This document shows, one piece after another, positions 11,667 through 23,324 of a stretch of DNA of 64,000 nt. The stretch spans positions 38,546,929 through 38,610,928 of the forward strand of contig OY743190.1 in assembly GCA_963555705.1 (NCBI GenBank), read 5' to 3'. Position numbers and translations under genes: made by a program. The first letter of the stretch is position 1, and every line of letters begins with the position of its first letter. The DNA is from Ligustrum vulgare (Eukaryota; Streptophyta; Magnoliopsida; Lamiales; Oleaceae). The notes under the pieces are model-generated. The model saw nothing but the letters and a program-made list of their open reading frames with translations. It was not told the DNA's origin and did not search any database.

Positions 11667-13438
11667 GTGAGTAAAGTAGATAGTTTTTCTTTGATGTTAT
11701 GTTCTGGTCCAGATTTATGTATGTGGATTCATGCTTGATATGGATTATTTTAACACTTAAGTAAGACCTTGAAGTATTAAATCTTATTTATGAAATTATC
11801 TAACTAATTAGGGGATGAAGTTATGGAATACAAATTCTGTATATGATGCTGTCCAGATTTTCATGTGACTTCAAAATGTTATGTTTAGCTGGGAATTGCA
11901 GTTTATGAACTGAGAATGATGTTAAGGATTGAACTACTAAATTTGAGAATAGACATTATACTAAGACTTAACATATTTAAGCCATGCATGTGTCAAAAGG
12001 CTGATTTTTAGGTTACTGTCCAGATTTAAGTGATTGTATAGAGCCCCTTTAGGGATTCCTAAGATTGAGTTTTAATTGAATTATTAATTGATGTTATGAG
12101 AAAAAGTTGCTAGTTGAGTAGGGAAAGTCTTGAAGTTTAGAATATAGTTTATACCATGGATTATGAGATTCATGGTTTGCATGTGTTAAAAAAATTCTAT
12201 CTGATGAATCTGAAAATGATTTAATACAAATAAGATGGAAGTGAAAAGAAAATGTTAATTTTCCATGCAGTTTATATTCAATAAGTGAAACTAGTTTGCT
12301 CACTTCAATTATGTTTTATTGCCAACATACATGATTTAAAGATCTTCAAAATAGGTAAAGAAACTTGATGGTAAGATTGATTTAGTAAGAAGCACTTGTA
12401 GATATCTAGAGAGGATGCCTTTACACTATAGAAGGCAGAATATGATAGTTTAAATTGATTGTTTAATGGAGTTAAAGTTATGATTTGTAATTACATACCA
12501 AAGCAATTAAATAGGAGAGAAACAGGGATTTAATTTTATGTATGAACCATAATTTTATTGTGTCATATTGAAGTGCCAATGTTGTGATGATTTGAGTAAT
12601 CTACTTTTTCATTTTTATATTGTTAACTTCAGATTTGGATGTATTTTAGAAACACTAAACTTTTAAATATGAGATTAACAATTGCATTGTAACATGCATG
12701 CATGATCAGTACATTGGTATGAAAGAAATATATAATCAAAGAAAGAATTAATGAAACACTATAGAATCCCTATTTGGATGGTACACCTAGGGAGGAAGTC
12801 CCTAATTGAGGTCACGGGCTACTAGATGCCCATAGAAGAAAGAAACTATTTGAGCTAGTATGCTTGGGGAAGAAAGAGGAAGAATCAAGTTAATAAACTT
12901 GCGAGTGTAAAGAACACTCTTAGTGACCTTGTGCTTAATTTAGCACTTTTGCGCACGGGTGTACAATCCTAATGGGGAAGGGCCCAATAGAATAAAGAAA
13001 GAATGAACGAAGAAAGAAAATGGTACATTCATCATTTTGAAATAAAGAAATTAGAAGAAAAAGGGATTGAAGAATGTGTATCATCATTCATGGCATTGCA
13101 TGCATCATCTTCATACTTGTTTAACTTGTATATAAGTTGAGAATTCTTATGTGTTAGTAAATAAATAAGATTAGATATGGAATGAGAAAGAGTCTTTAAT
13201 GCTCCGTATGTGACTTATTTGGTGAAATAAGTGATTGTGGCATTTCTTGGTATATTTAACTCTTGTGAAGCTATTAAGTTGTTTATATCAGATTTGTGTA
13301 CTATATTCACTTACATATGCAAGGTATGATTCAAAGTTTAGAGGTAAAGTTATTCCACTCCATGAATTTTGCATAGTTACTCCTACTTTTACTCACTAAG
13401 CTTCGCCGCTTACAAGTCTTTTATGACTAATATAGGTA

Positions 13439-13645
13439 ATGGATCGCGAAACACATGAGGTGGTGAGGACTTGGTGGAGAACCTCGCGGGATGGACTGGA
13501 ATATCATATTATTACTAAGATCGAAGTTTGGAGCCATTTTACCCGCTTCCCCGGGTTATATATTAAGGAAAGGATGTACAAAGTGTTACATGCCTATGAT
13601 GCGATGACACTCGAACCTAAGGGAACTTACTTCTTCATCCTATGA
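13439..13645 (+). CDS. Conserved 68-residue small protein encoded in the family-B LTR (copy 1)
   Basis: The ORF begins MDRETHEVVRTWWR and ends LEPKGTYFFIL, with no recognised domain, signal peptide or membrane segment. It is basic and aromatic-rich. The ATG lies 3 nt after an acceptor-like TGACTAATATAG (branch-like CTAAT included). The equivalent ORF at 37728-37934 has the same length and no indels. A by-hand codon comparison shows 26 synonymous-only codon changes against 12 amino-acid changes, and about 10, 7 and 32 changes at first, second and third positions. That pattern is expected of a translated sequence under constraint and not of neutral LTR DNA. The function is unknown; I do not recognise a family. 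Confidence 0.7.
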   Translation: MDRETHEVVRTWWRTSRDGLEYHIITKIEVWSHFTRFPGLYIKERMYKVLHAYDAMTLEPKGTYFFIL

Positions 13646-14259
13646 GGTGTAGAAGTGACTTAACTTTTGTATGGTAGTCTTCCCCTTAGCATGTGAGAAG
13701 GGATATTTTGTATGAAACGCCTAATCTGTTTTTGTATGGTTCCCTTGTAATTCACCCGAGTCTTTTGCTAATAGGGTGACTAAATGGAAATATGATAGTG
13801 AATATAAGATACTAAGGAAGGGGAAGCATATATGTTGTAAGGCTCCAAGTTGACGTTATGATGTTATGAAGTGAATGTTATGAAGTTATGAAGTTGATAT
13901 TATGATGTGAATGTTATGATGTGAGTGTTATGATGTTATGAAGTTAATCTTTATGATGTTAGTGTGATGAAATTGTTGTTGTAAAATGAAATAGTTATAT
14001 AATGGAATAGTGATAGGAATTGTAAGTGAAAGTAATTGAAATAAGAACTTTGAATCATGGTGATATGACACTGGTAACAAGAAGTTATTATGATTTAAAG
14101 TGAACAAGTGGATATTAGTACCTTTGATAGATGTTAAAACGAAAAGCAGAAATTGATGATACTGGTAGCACACAGTAGCTAGGTAGACAGTTACATGTAA
14201 AGATACTAGTATCCAGAAAAAAAAAAATTTAAGTCTGATTTTGAGGTCGTCACAAACCA

Positions 14260-17009
14260 AGAGTGAGCTTCTATGCCAAAAGTAGTGAAATCAAGAAAGC
14301 TTTCATGGAAAATCGACCAATGGTCCTTTTGTTGTACAAGGAGTCATTCCTTGCCCTTGATAAAACTAACATACCCCTCCCTAGTTTGGCTATTTCTCTC
14401 TTGCAGGAATTTGACGATGTATTTCTGGAGGATATACCTAGTGGGTTGCCACCCATTCGAGGTATTGAGCATCAGATTGATTTTGTACCTGGAGCAGTCA
14501 TTCCAAACCGTCCCACTTATAGGAGTAATCCCGAGGAGACGAAGGAGCTTCAAAAGCAAGTGGAGGAATTGATGAGAAAGGGGTACATAAGGGAGAGCAT
14601 GAGTCCATGTTCTGTACCTGTGTTACTTGTACCCAAAAAGGATGGGACTTGGAGAATGTGTGTTGATTGTAGAGCCATCAAAAACATAACGGTAAAGTAT
14701 CGTCATCATATTCCTAGGTTAGATGATATGTTGGATGAATTGCATGGCTCTAGCATATTTAGTAAAATTGATCTTAAGAGTGGTTGTCATCAAATTCGAA
14801 TGAAGGAAGGAGATGAGTGGAAAACTGCTTTTAAAACTAAATATGGCTCGTATGAATGGTTAGTTATTCCGTTTGGACTTACTAATGCACCTAGCACTTT
14901 TATGCGTTTAATGAATCATGTTTTACGTGCATTTATAGGTAAATTCATTGTAGTTTACTTCGATGATATCTTGATATATAGTAAAACTTTGAATGAGCAT
15001 GTGGAGCATGTTAGGTGTGTGCTTGTGGTTTTGAGGCAAGAACAACTTTTTACTAATTTTAAAAAGTGTAATTTTTGCATGGAAAAAGTTGTGTTTCTTG
15101 GCTACGTGGTTAGTGCTAAAGGGATAGAAGTAGATGAAGAAAAAGTCAAAGCTATTAAAGAATGGCCAACACCTAAAAGCATAACCGAGGTTAGAAGTTT
15201 TCATGGCTTGGCTAGTTTTTATAGGCGCTTTGTTAAAGATTTTAGCACAATTGTCGCACCACTCACAGAAATTGTCAAAAAAAGTGTAGGGTTTAAATGG
15301 GGTGTAGAACAGGAGCATGCATTTGAGACTATAAAAAATATGTTATGTAAAGCACCGGTTTTATCACTCCCTAACTTTAACAAGGCTTTTAAGATTGAAT
15401 GTGATGCCTCAAGGCTAGGTATTGGAGCTGTTTTAATACAGGATCGAAGGCCAGTAGCCTATTTTAGTGAAAAGCTAAAGGGGGCTGCACTTAATTATCC
15501 CACATATGACAAGGAGTTATACTCACTTGTGCGCGCTTTGGAGACATGGCAACATTACTTGTGGCCACGGGAGTTCTTGATACACACTGATCATGAATCC
15601 TTGAAGCATTTGAGGGGTCAAGCTAAGCTGAGTAAGAGACATGCAAGGTGTGTAGAGTTCATCGAAACATTTCCCTGTGTCATCTGGTACAAACAAGGTA
15701 AGGAAAATGTGGTGACAGATGCATTGTCCCAAAGGTATGTTCTTTTAACTTCTTTGAATGCTAAATTGCTTGGATTTGAATATATTAAGGACATGTATGC
15801 TAATGATCCGGACTTTTCTAGTATTTATGATTCATGTGGTAAGGGGGCTGTGGATAGGTTCTTTAAACATGATGATTATTTATTCCGAGAAAATAAATTG
15901 TGTGTCCCTAGGTGTTGAATGAGAGAGTTACTTGTGAGAGAGGCCCATAGTGGAGGTTTAATGGGTCATTTTGGGGTTAATAAGACCATCGAAATCTTAA
16001 GTGAACATTTCTATTGGCCTAAGATGAAGATTGATGTGGTTCGGGTTTGTAGTAGATGCATTACTTGCAAGAAGGCTAAATCTAGGATTAAACCCCATGG
16101 ATTATATATGCCTTTACCTGTCCCTAGTGAACCTTGGGGCGATATCTCTATGGATTTTGTTTTGGGATTACCTAGGACTAAGAAGGGAAGAGATTCGATT
16201 TTTGTGGTAGTAGATCGCTTTAGCAAAATGACACATTTCATACCATGCCACAAAACTGACGATGCTACCAACATAGCTGGTATTTTCTTTAGGGAAGTCG
16301 TGCACTTACATGGGGTTCTTAAAAGTATAATCTTGGATAGGGATGTTAAGTTCCTTAGTTATTTTTGGAGAGTCTTGTGGAACAAATTGGGAACAAAACT
16401 ACTTTTCTCTACAACTTGTCACCCACAGACCGATGGACAGATCGAGGTAGTAAATAGGACAATGATTCAATTGTTGCGCACCATAATCAATAAAAATCTG
16501 AAAAATTGGGAAGAGTGTTTACTATTTATTGAATTTGCATATAATAGGGCTATACATTCTACTACTTCTTGTTCGCCATTTGAGATTGTTTATGGTTTTA
16601 ATCCGCTAACACCATTGGATTTAATTCCTTTACCTGTGAATGAACCAAGTAGTTTGGATGGAAAGAAAAAGGCTGAAATGGTTAAAGCACTCCACGACAA
16701 GGTGAGGTTGGCAATTGAAAAGAAAAATGAATATTACGCATTGCAGGCTAAAAAAGGAAGAAAATGCGTCATATTTGAACCCGGTGATTGGGTACACTTG
16801 AGGAAGGAGTGGTTTCCAGAACAACGCAAATCAAAGTTACAACCGCGAGGAGATGGTCCATTCCAAGTGATTGAAAGGATCAATAAAAACGCCTATAAAT
16901 TAGATCTTCCTGGTGAGTATAATGTCTCGGCTTCATTTAATGTTTCTGATCTATCTCCGTTTGATGCAGGTACAGATTCGAGGTCGAATCCTTTCGAAGA
17001 GGGAGGGGA
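14260..17009 (+). pseudogene. pol of CRM-like chromovirus: RT, RNase H, integrase (one internal stop)
   Basis: The open frame 14263-15915 covers RT and RNase H. RT motifs include [25 protein letters not shown] and the catalytic YFDDILIYS near 14958. RNase H motifs include [20 protein letters not shown] and HTDHESL. An in-frame TGA (15916-15918) interrupts the linker before integrase, and the same frame then runs on. Integrase has the zinc finger (H..H in [11 protein letters not shown], then CSRCITC) and the DDE triad in MDFVLG, LDRDVKF and HPQTDGQIE, the last two with 35-residue spacing. The GPF-type C-terminus [12 protein letters not shown] ends at NPFEEGGDD. Apart from the single stop the catalytic residues look intact. 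Confidence 0.88.
16996..17009 (+). promoter_or_regulatory. Polypurine tract of CRM-like element
   Basis: GAAGAGGGAGGGGA sits immediately before TGATGTG. The non-autonomous element at 28965-31955 has the same arrangement on its sense strand (AAAGAAGGAGGGTA then TGATGTG), which supports this reading. Confidence 0.6.
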
Positions 17010-17289
17010 TGATGTGATCTAGACCACGAATACAAGCCCGCACAAAGATCCGTTGATGATCAAAGGAGGACCGATGACTCGATTACAAACAAAGAGGGCC
17101 AATGAAGCAATGGATAAGCTAGTACAAGAAACAATGGCCAAAACAATGTTCGTGTCATCAAAAGAAGCAAGTTCTATGTTGGGATCGAGCCAAAATGATG
17201 AGTGGATTAACCTCATTCAAGCCGTCGAAGAAAATTATGAAATTTCAAGAATTACGACCGTAAAGAAATTGGTCACGGCCGTAAGCATC
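17010..17289 (+). repeat. Truncated 3' LTR of CRM-like element, with pol frame continuing into it
   Basis: The LTR starts TGATGTGATC at 17010. The pol frame meets a TAG at 17020-17022 and is then open in the same frame to 17400, including GGPMTRLQTKRANEA, a basic tail often seen in this lineage. An AATTACGACCGTAAAG and GTCACGGCCGTAAG module lies at about 17252-17287. The right edge is set where the sequence turns into Tekay-2 LTR; the boundary is approximate (about 30 bp either way). Confidence 0.5.
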
Positions 17290-18048
17290 AGGGTGGCTTG
17301 CGTTTTGGAGTCCGTAGGCATGGGGCTGGCCGTGATGGTGATGATGATGGTTTCATTGGTGTTGGTTGTGGACTGGATGGCGTTAGGTGGTGGATGGTAG
17401 TGGTACTGGGTCTGACCGAAGAACACTCTTGGTGCGTGAGTGTCGACTGTGATTGGGAATGGCAGTGAATTGATGGATGAAAGTTGTAGGCAGTGGTTCA
17501 TGGTCATGTTGGGTTGTCTCGGTGGAGTCTGGTCACGGCGGTGATGATGGTGAGACTGAAACAGAATTCTATCGATGGTCATACCTGAATTCAGTGGTTG
17601 TGCCGTGAATAATTCTGATTGTGAAGAGGAGTTTAAAATAGCTGGATAGATAATTCTTTGGTTTGAATTTGAATTGTAACTGTAGATAGATTTCTCGTGA
17701 TAGACTTGGTTAAGTGAATATTTGATAGGATGATGATCATGATTGTCAAGATAAAATGGTGAATTTAAATTTGAAGTTTTTGATAGAATGATAAACTCCA
17801 ATTTGAAATAAGATTATCTGGAAATTTTAATTTGAATAAAAAATGAAATTGAGTTTTTAAAAATAGATTTTAAATTTATTGGACGTAAAATCAAGTTGGA
17901 CTGAAAATCTATTATCCGATGCTCAAAATTTATAACTTGGCTAAACGACGTACGTGAACTTTAAATAATGGGTTGAATTATAGCGATACGGTTTTTAGCA
18001 AATAAAATATTTATTTATTATAAATTCAGAAAATTCTCGGTCGCTACA
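17290..18048 (-). repeat. 3' LTR of Tekay-2, first ~760 bp only
   Basis: Read on the minus strand it begins TGTAGCGACCGAGAATTTTC at 18048, the family start, directly after the polypurine tract. It stops before the second half of the LTR. A donor-like TTCAG/GTATGAC is at about 17583. A 188-codon minus-strand frame (17235-17801) is only LTR sequence and is not proposed as a gene. Confidence 0.75.
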
Positions 18049-18061
18049 ACCTTACCCCTTT
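18049..18061 (-). promoter_or_regulatory. Polypurine tract of Tekay-2
   Basis: On the minus strand AAAGGGGTAAGGT is adjacent to the 3' LTR start. It matches the tracts of Tekay-1 and Tekay-3. Confidence 0.85.
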
Positions 18062-21000
18062 AAAATAATTTCGTCCTCGAAATTAAACTCACTTGATCTA
18101 TGATATCTGGATACTTGGCTAAAATCTCGTCTTCTTTTTCCCAAGTAGCCTCATCATCCTTGTGTCTACCCCACTGGACTTTGACTAAGGAAATTTCTTT
18201 GTTTCTTAAGACATGGACTTTTCTCTCTACAATGCACATGGGCGCCTCCTCATAAGACAAATCTTTCTGAACTGAAAGTGACCGATAATTCACCACATGA
18301 CTAGGATCATAAACATACTTTCTTAATAGGGAAACATAAAAAACATTGTGAACCATTGCAAGCTCGGGTGGCAATGCCAAACGATATGCCACATTCCCTA
18401 CTTGCTCTAATATCTTAAATGGTCCAATAAATCGAGGTCTTAACTTTCCCCTTTTTCCAAAGCGAAAAGTACCTTTCATTGGGATTAACCTCAAAAACAC
18501 TTTCTCTCCCACCTGAAATACCAAGTCTTTCCTTCTCTGATCTGCATAACTCTTCTGTTTGTCCTGTGCGGTCTTAATTCGTAGTCTAATCTTCTCAATA
18601 GCCTCAATTGTTCTTTCAATTAATTCTGGTCCCAACAATTTCTTCTCACCTACTTCATCCCAATAAAGAAGCGATCGACATCATCGTCCATACAGTGCTT
18701 CATATGGTGCCATACCAATAGTAACCTGAAAACTATTATTGTAGGCAAATTCCACCAATGGTAGGTGATTCTCCCAACTACCACTCAAGTCTAGTACGCA
18801 AGCTCTAAGCATATCCTCCAGTGTCTGAATAGTACGCTCAGACTGACCGTCTATCTGCGGGTGGTATGCAGTACTAAAATTTAATTTAGTACCCATTGCA
18901 GTATGCAAAATCTTCCAAAATCTAGAAGTAAACCTCGGATCTCTATATGAGATAATGGAAGCTGGTACCCTGTGAAGTCGAACAATCTCTCTTACATACA
19001 ACTGGGCTAACTGATCCATGCCGAGAGTCATTTTGACCGGAAGGAAATGAGCTGACTTTGTAAGCGGGTCCACAATAACCCAAATAGTGTCATTTCCTCT
19101 AACTGATTTTGGTAACCCAGTAACAAAATCCATGGAAATTCTCTCCCATTTCCATTCTGGTATGTCCAAAGGATTTAACAATCCTGACGGTCTCTGATGT
19201 TCAGCCTTAACCTGCTGACAGGTCATGCACCAAGATATAAATCTCGCAATACAACCCTTCATATTTCTCCACCAAAAATTATTGCGTAAATCGCGATACA
19301 TTTTTGTCCCACCAGGGTGACCTGCGTAAGGTGTTGAATGAGCTTCAGTTAAAATCTCCTTCCTGATCTATTCTTCCTTCGGCACACAAATACGCCCTCT
19401 GAACATAAGTACTTTATCAGAGGCAATCTTAAAACCTATCCTCCTGCAAGTCCCAACTTCAAATCTGATTTTCTCCAAAAATTTATCACCTTCCTGAGCT
19501 GTCACAATCCGATCCCTCAAATTTGGTTTAACAGTTAGATTTGTCAATCTGCCAGATCCTCGAATTGATGGAGCTTGCACTTCGATGTTCAAATTTTGAA
19601 AGTCTCGAATCAACTGGTCTTGCGTTGTTCCCAAAACTAACAACTGACCAGCATTCTTCCTGCTCAAAGCATCTGCAACCTTATTTGCTTTACCCGGATG
19701 GTAAAGAATAGTGCAGTCATAATCTTTCACTAGCTCTAGCCATCGACGCTGCCTCATATTTAATTCCTTCTGAGTAAATAAATACTTGAGACTCTTGTGA
19801 TCAGTGTAAATCTCACATTTACTCCAGTACAAATAGTGTCTCCAGATCTTTAAAGCATGCACTACAGCTGTAAGCTCTAGATCATGCGTCGAGTAATTCT
19901 TTTCATATGGCTTTAACTGTCTTGAAGCATATGCTATTACTTTTCCATTTTGCCTCAATACACACCCCAATCCATGCTTGGATGCATCACTGTAAATAAC
20001 ATAACCATCCGACCCATCCGGTATAGTCAATACTGGTGCTGATACAAGTCTTATTTTCAGTTCCTGGAAACTTTGTTCGCATTGACTTGTCCACTGGAAC
20101 TTAATTCCCTTCCTTGTTAACTGTGTCATAGGACCTGCTATTTTAGAAAAGCCTTCTATAAATCGCCGATAGTATCCGGCTAACCCAAGAAAACTTCTCA
20201 CATCTCCAACATTAGCAGGTGTTGGCCAATTCATTACAGCTTCAACTTTAGACGGATCAACTTCAATACCATTTACTGTAACAACATGACCTAGGAAGGC
20301 TACCCCCTCAAGCCAAAATTCACATTTCTTGAATTTGGCGTACAACTTTTCTACTCTCAGTGTTTCCAATACTATCCTCAAGTGCTCTTCATGCTGTTCA
20401 GAATCCCTTGAGTAAATCAGTATGTCATCGATAAAAACGATAACAAATTTATCAAGATACTGATGAAAAACTCTATTAATCAAATCCATAAACACTGCGG
20501 GTGCATTCGTGAGACCAAATGGCATTACTATGTACTCATAATGCCCATATCGCGTCCTAAACGCAGTTTTTCGTACATCAGCTGGCTTAATCTTTAACTG
20601 ATGGTAGCCAGATCTCAAATCGATCTTCGAGAATATAGTTGTACCTTTCAACTGATCAAATAAGTCTTCAATCTTGGGAAGGGGATACTTATTCTTTATT
20701 GTCAATTTGTTCAGCTCTCTATAATCAATACACATCCTCATGCTTCCATCCTTCTTTTTCACAAACAACACAGGTGCTCCCCATGGGGATACACTCGGTC
20801 TGATAAAACCCTTTTCTAACAATTCCTCTAGCTGAACCTTCAATTCCTGCAACTCCTTCGGCGCCACGCGATATGGAGCTTTAGATACCGGGGCATCTCA
20901 TGGTACCAAATCAATGGTGAATTCCACTTGTCTATCAGGCGGGGTACCTGGTAGATCGTCTGGAAAAACATCACCATATTCACATACTACTGGCACCGAC

Positions 21001-21481
21001 TCCAAAGTAATCTCCTCTGATGGTTTGTCTTGAAGACTAACCAAATAGCCCTGGCAATTGCCCTTGGCTAATAACTTCTCGGCTTGCAAAGCTGATACAA
21101 GACGGGGAAGAGCCTTAATCTTCGTCCCATAAAATCTAAATACTTCTTTACCACCTTTACGAAAAATAAACTCCTTCTCATGGCACATAATTGCAGCACG
21201 GTTGGTGCTAAGCTAATCCATACCCAAAATAATATCGAAGTCTTTCATTCGAATAATATTCAGGTCTGCTTCCAATACTTGACCATCAAAATCAATTTGT
21301 ACTGCTTTGACTATCTCATCGGTATCAATAGTTCCTCCTGATGGTAAACTAACCTCAAGTATACTACCAGTTTCTTCTCCTATTAAGTTCAACCTTTCTA
21401 AGCATGTATTAGATATAAATGAGTGTGTGGCTCCCGAGTCTATCAGAACATATACGGGAATACCAGAAACAGATAATATAC
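18060..21481 (-). pseudogene. pol of Tekay-2: protease to chromodomain (nonsense mutations only)
   Basis: On the minus strand the protease [10 protein letters not shown] (near 21440), RT with FIDDILIYS (near 20425), RNase H with [11 protein letters not shown] (near 19990), integrase (19301 to about 18690) and the chromodomain (about 18290-18110, with [19 protein letters not shown]) all lie in one reading frame. The frame is broken only by stops at about 21210 (tryptophan codon to TAG), 20895 (glycine codon to TGA), 19365 (CAG to TAG) and 18678 (CGA to TGA). There are no frameshifts over 3.4 kb. Catalytic RT, RNase H and integrase residues remain. The copy is inactive, but its decay looks driven by base substitution, partly of the C-to-T kind expected from cytosine methylation. 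Confidence 0.88.
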
Positions 21482-21575
21482 CTGTTATCATATAAGCATG
21501 CTTCAAAATAGGAAAGATATACAATGCAGGACGACAATTAGGACATGCATAGGAATACTGATATAATTAGTATAC
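21482..21575 (-). other. Candidate spliceosomal intron between nucleocapsid and protease of Tekay-2
   Basis: On the minus strand the 94-bp segment starts GTATACTAATTA and ends TATGATAACAG. It has the same position and end sequences as the 89-bp segment in Tekay-1. Removing 94 bp puts the gag frame (in which 21804, 22098 and 22488 lie) exactly in phase with the pol frame (21524, 21188, 20867). Without removal the protein is out of frame. Confidence 0.72.
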
Positions 21576-22608
21576 CTGCGATCACGTCCGAGTCCTCTGC
21601 TGCATCCATGGTAAATACTCTCGCATTTCCTTTCCTGTTTTGATCTGTGTTCCTCTTCTGATTAGAACCTTGTGCAGGAGGAGCACGACAATCCCATGCA
21701 AAATTGCCCAGCTGGCCACATTTATAGCATACTCCCTTACCATAAAGGCACTCTCCCTTGTACAATTTCTGACACTTAGGGCAGGGTGGAGTATGATTAC
21801 TCACCTATCCTCCTGGGGTTCCTGAATTCTGTCTCTTATTAAATGATTGATTTTGATTTTGGCTGCGATTCGACCCTTGCCACTTTCTTTTCCCTTGATA
21901 TCTCTGTTCATGATGATTGCCTTGGTTTCCAACCTTTACTCCCGCATAGGCTACTGCTTGAGACTTCTTTACCACTTCTCTATAGGTTGGCAGCTCGTGC
22001 AAACCGACAATCTGTCTAACCTCCAAGCGTAGACCCCTCTCAAACCTGCGTGCCTTCTTAGCCTCCGTCTCCACCAGATGTGGAGCATAGCATGACAATT
22101 ACTCGAACTTCTTTTCATAATCTGTTATATCCATATATCCTTGAACCAGGTGTAAAAATTCAGACTCTTTGTGGTCTCTGAGGGCCGGTGGAAAGAATTT
22201 ATCTTTAATCTCAGCCTTGAACTCCTCCTAAGTTAAAGCTGTCTGTTGTTCAAGAGTCCTGGTTCGGGATGCTGATTCCCACCAGAATCCAGCCCTACCA
22301 ACCAGCATAAATTCTGCACAAATAACTTTTCGGTCCTCCGGGCAAGAAATGTGTTTGAAGATTTTCTCAATCATCTGCAGCCATTCTTCCACGGTTAAAG
22401 GGTCGTTACCACCGTCAAAAGTAGGTGGACGATACCTTTGGAATTGTTCAATTATTGGAACTGAGGAACCAGTAGGGGCCTGTCTCAAGTCCTGAACTGC
22501 CTGAAGTAAATCCCTAATGATATTGGCCTGGTTTGGGGGATCCTATCTTGGAGCAGTCTGATCTTGGTTGGTCTGGTTCGGTGCATCTCTGATTAGGCAT
22601 CGAGACAT
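21576..22608 (-). pseudogene. gag of Tekay-2 (several stops)
   Basis: The minus-strand ATG at 22608 (MSRCLIRDAPNQ) aligns with the gag start of Tekay-3. The capsid core reads FDGGNDPLTVEEWLQ and [11 protein letters not shown]. In-frame stops occur at about 22545, 22228 (tryptophan codon to TAG), 22110 and 21805. The frame itself is never shifted. The zinc knuckle reads CYKCGQLGNFAWDC: the histidine of CX2CX4HX4C is replaced by asparagine, which should impair zinc binding. The upstream half-box CPKCQKLYKGEC has also lost its histidine. Confidence 0.85.
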
Positions 22609-22854
22609 TTTCCTTTATTAAGTAAAACAAATAGGTTTATTATTTCTTGATAGGAAAATACAGAAAACCAATCATCTCATACAACCAATCTTAATAACAA
22701 TGTCAAACATAGCTCGTGACATAAAATAAATGAATCTCTTTATTAATAAATGAAATTCCTTCAATGAGGATACATTATTATTTTAGGAATGGGAAAAACT
22801 GTTGAAAAGGGAAAAATGCCAAAACACCTATCACTAGTCCTATCTCACTAAATA

Positions 22855-23324
22855 TGAGTGTTGACAGGGGTAGTCCCAGGCGTGCCAGGTGTATAATCTG
22901 GGGCACCCGGTGTGACGCTTGGTTAACCTGGGGAGTAATCTGGTGATTCTGAAACATAACCTTGTAACCCAGGCGTATAATCATAGGTCCCTGACAAAGC
23001 ATCAGATATTTCATCTGGCTCCTCCTCGTCATCCGATATTACTATCACTTCTGGTGTGAATTCTGGCGCTGGTGTAGGGACTCGAAAACGATCCCATCGC
23101 ATTACAAATTCGTCGCAGACAGTCTAGAAGCTCAAGTCTTCTCCCAGACGTCTCTTTACATCATCATAAAATGCGAATGCCTTAGTCTTCTTATTTTTTG
23201 GGAATGACAATATAAGTTGGAGGATGAACTGAGCGTCGATCATCCTAAATCCGCTAGCCATGAAGTGATGGCGCATGTCGCAAAAGCTAAGAATGTGGTC
23301 TGAAATCCATCTAGATGGTGCCAT
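22855..23324 (-). pseudogene. Extra ORF upstream of gag in Tekay-2 (decayed)
   Basis: The minus-strand ATG at 23324 starts MAPSRWISDHIL, and the frame holds FYDDVKRRLGEDLSF before a stop near 23124. After one frame change the C-terminal half resumes. A motif PEVIVISDDEEE lies at about 23056-23021, followed by an acidic stretch and repeated D-Y-T/S-P-G units to about 22860. Both features are shared with the intact homologue in Tekay-3 (55754-56332). The order SDHI.., FY.DVK.RLGED.SF and then VIVISDD is therefore conserved between two diverged copies. The function is unknown. Confidence 0.65.

Larger units (their letters stand above)
10361..14254 (+). mobile_element. Solo LTR of family B (Del/Tekay-like, 3.9 kb)
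   Basis: The sequence starts TGTAACATCCCG, ends GAGGTCGTCACA, and is flanked by a perfect AACCA duplication (10356-10360 and 14255-14259). It matches the 5' LTR at 34829-40720 along its length, and that copy is followed by a primer-binding site, which fixes the orientation. No gag or pol lies inside, so this is a solo LTR left by LTR-LTR recombination. At 3.9 kb it is unusually long. It holds a TATA stretch (11212-11221), conserved splice-like sites and a 68-codon ORF (13439-13645). It sits between protease and RT of the CRM-like element. Confidence 0.92.
1..17289 (+). mobile_element. CRM-like Ty3/gypsy chromovirus, 5' end outside window, split by two insertions
   Basis: Three blocks on the plus strand read in order as one Ty3/gypsy element: gag (59-1093), protease (9574-10355), then RT, RNase H and integrase (14260-17009). 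The blocks are separated by Tekay-1 and by a solo LTR, each with a perfect 5-bp target duplication, so the host sequence rejoins cleanly. A purine tract (16996-17009) is followed by TGATGTG at 17010, which I read as the start of the 3' LTR. That LTR is cut after about 280 bp where Tekay-2 sequence begins. The RT/integrase text resembles the centromeric CRM clade, and an open frame running past the purine tract into the LTR is known for that clade. The clade call is from memory of protein style and was not verified. The 5' LTR lies outside the window. Confidence 0.75.

Noticed and set aside
14923..15318. 131-codon minus-strand frame
   Set aside because: It is a shadow of the RT gene of the CRM-like element; no independent support.
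17235..17801. 188-codon minus-strand frame
   Set aside because: It is Tekay-2 LTR sequence extending into the CRM-like LTR; the histidine-rich text comes from CAT/CAC repeats and has no domain.
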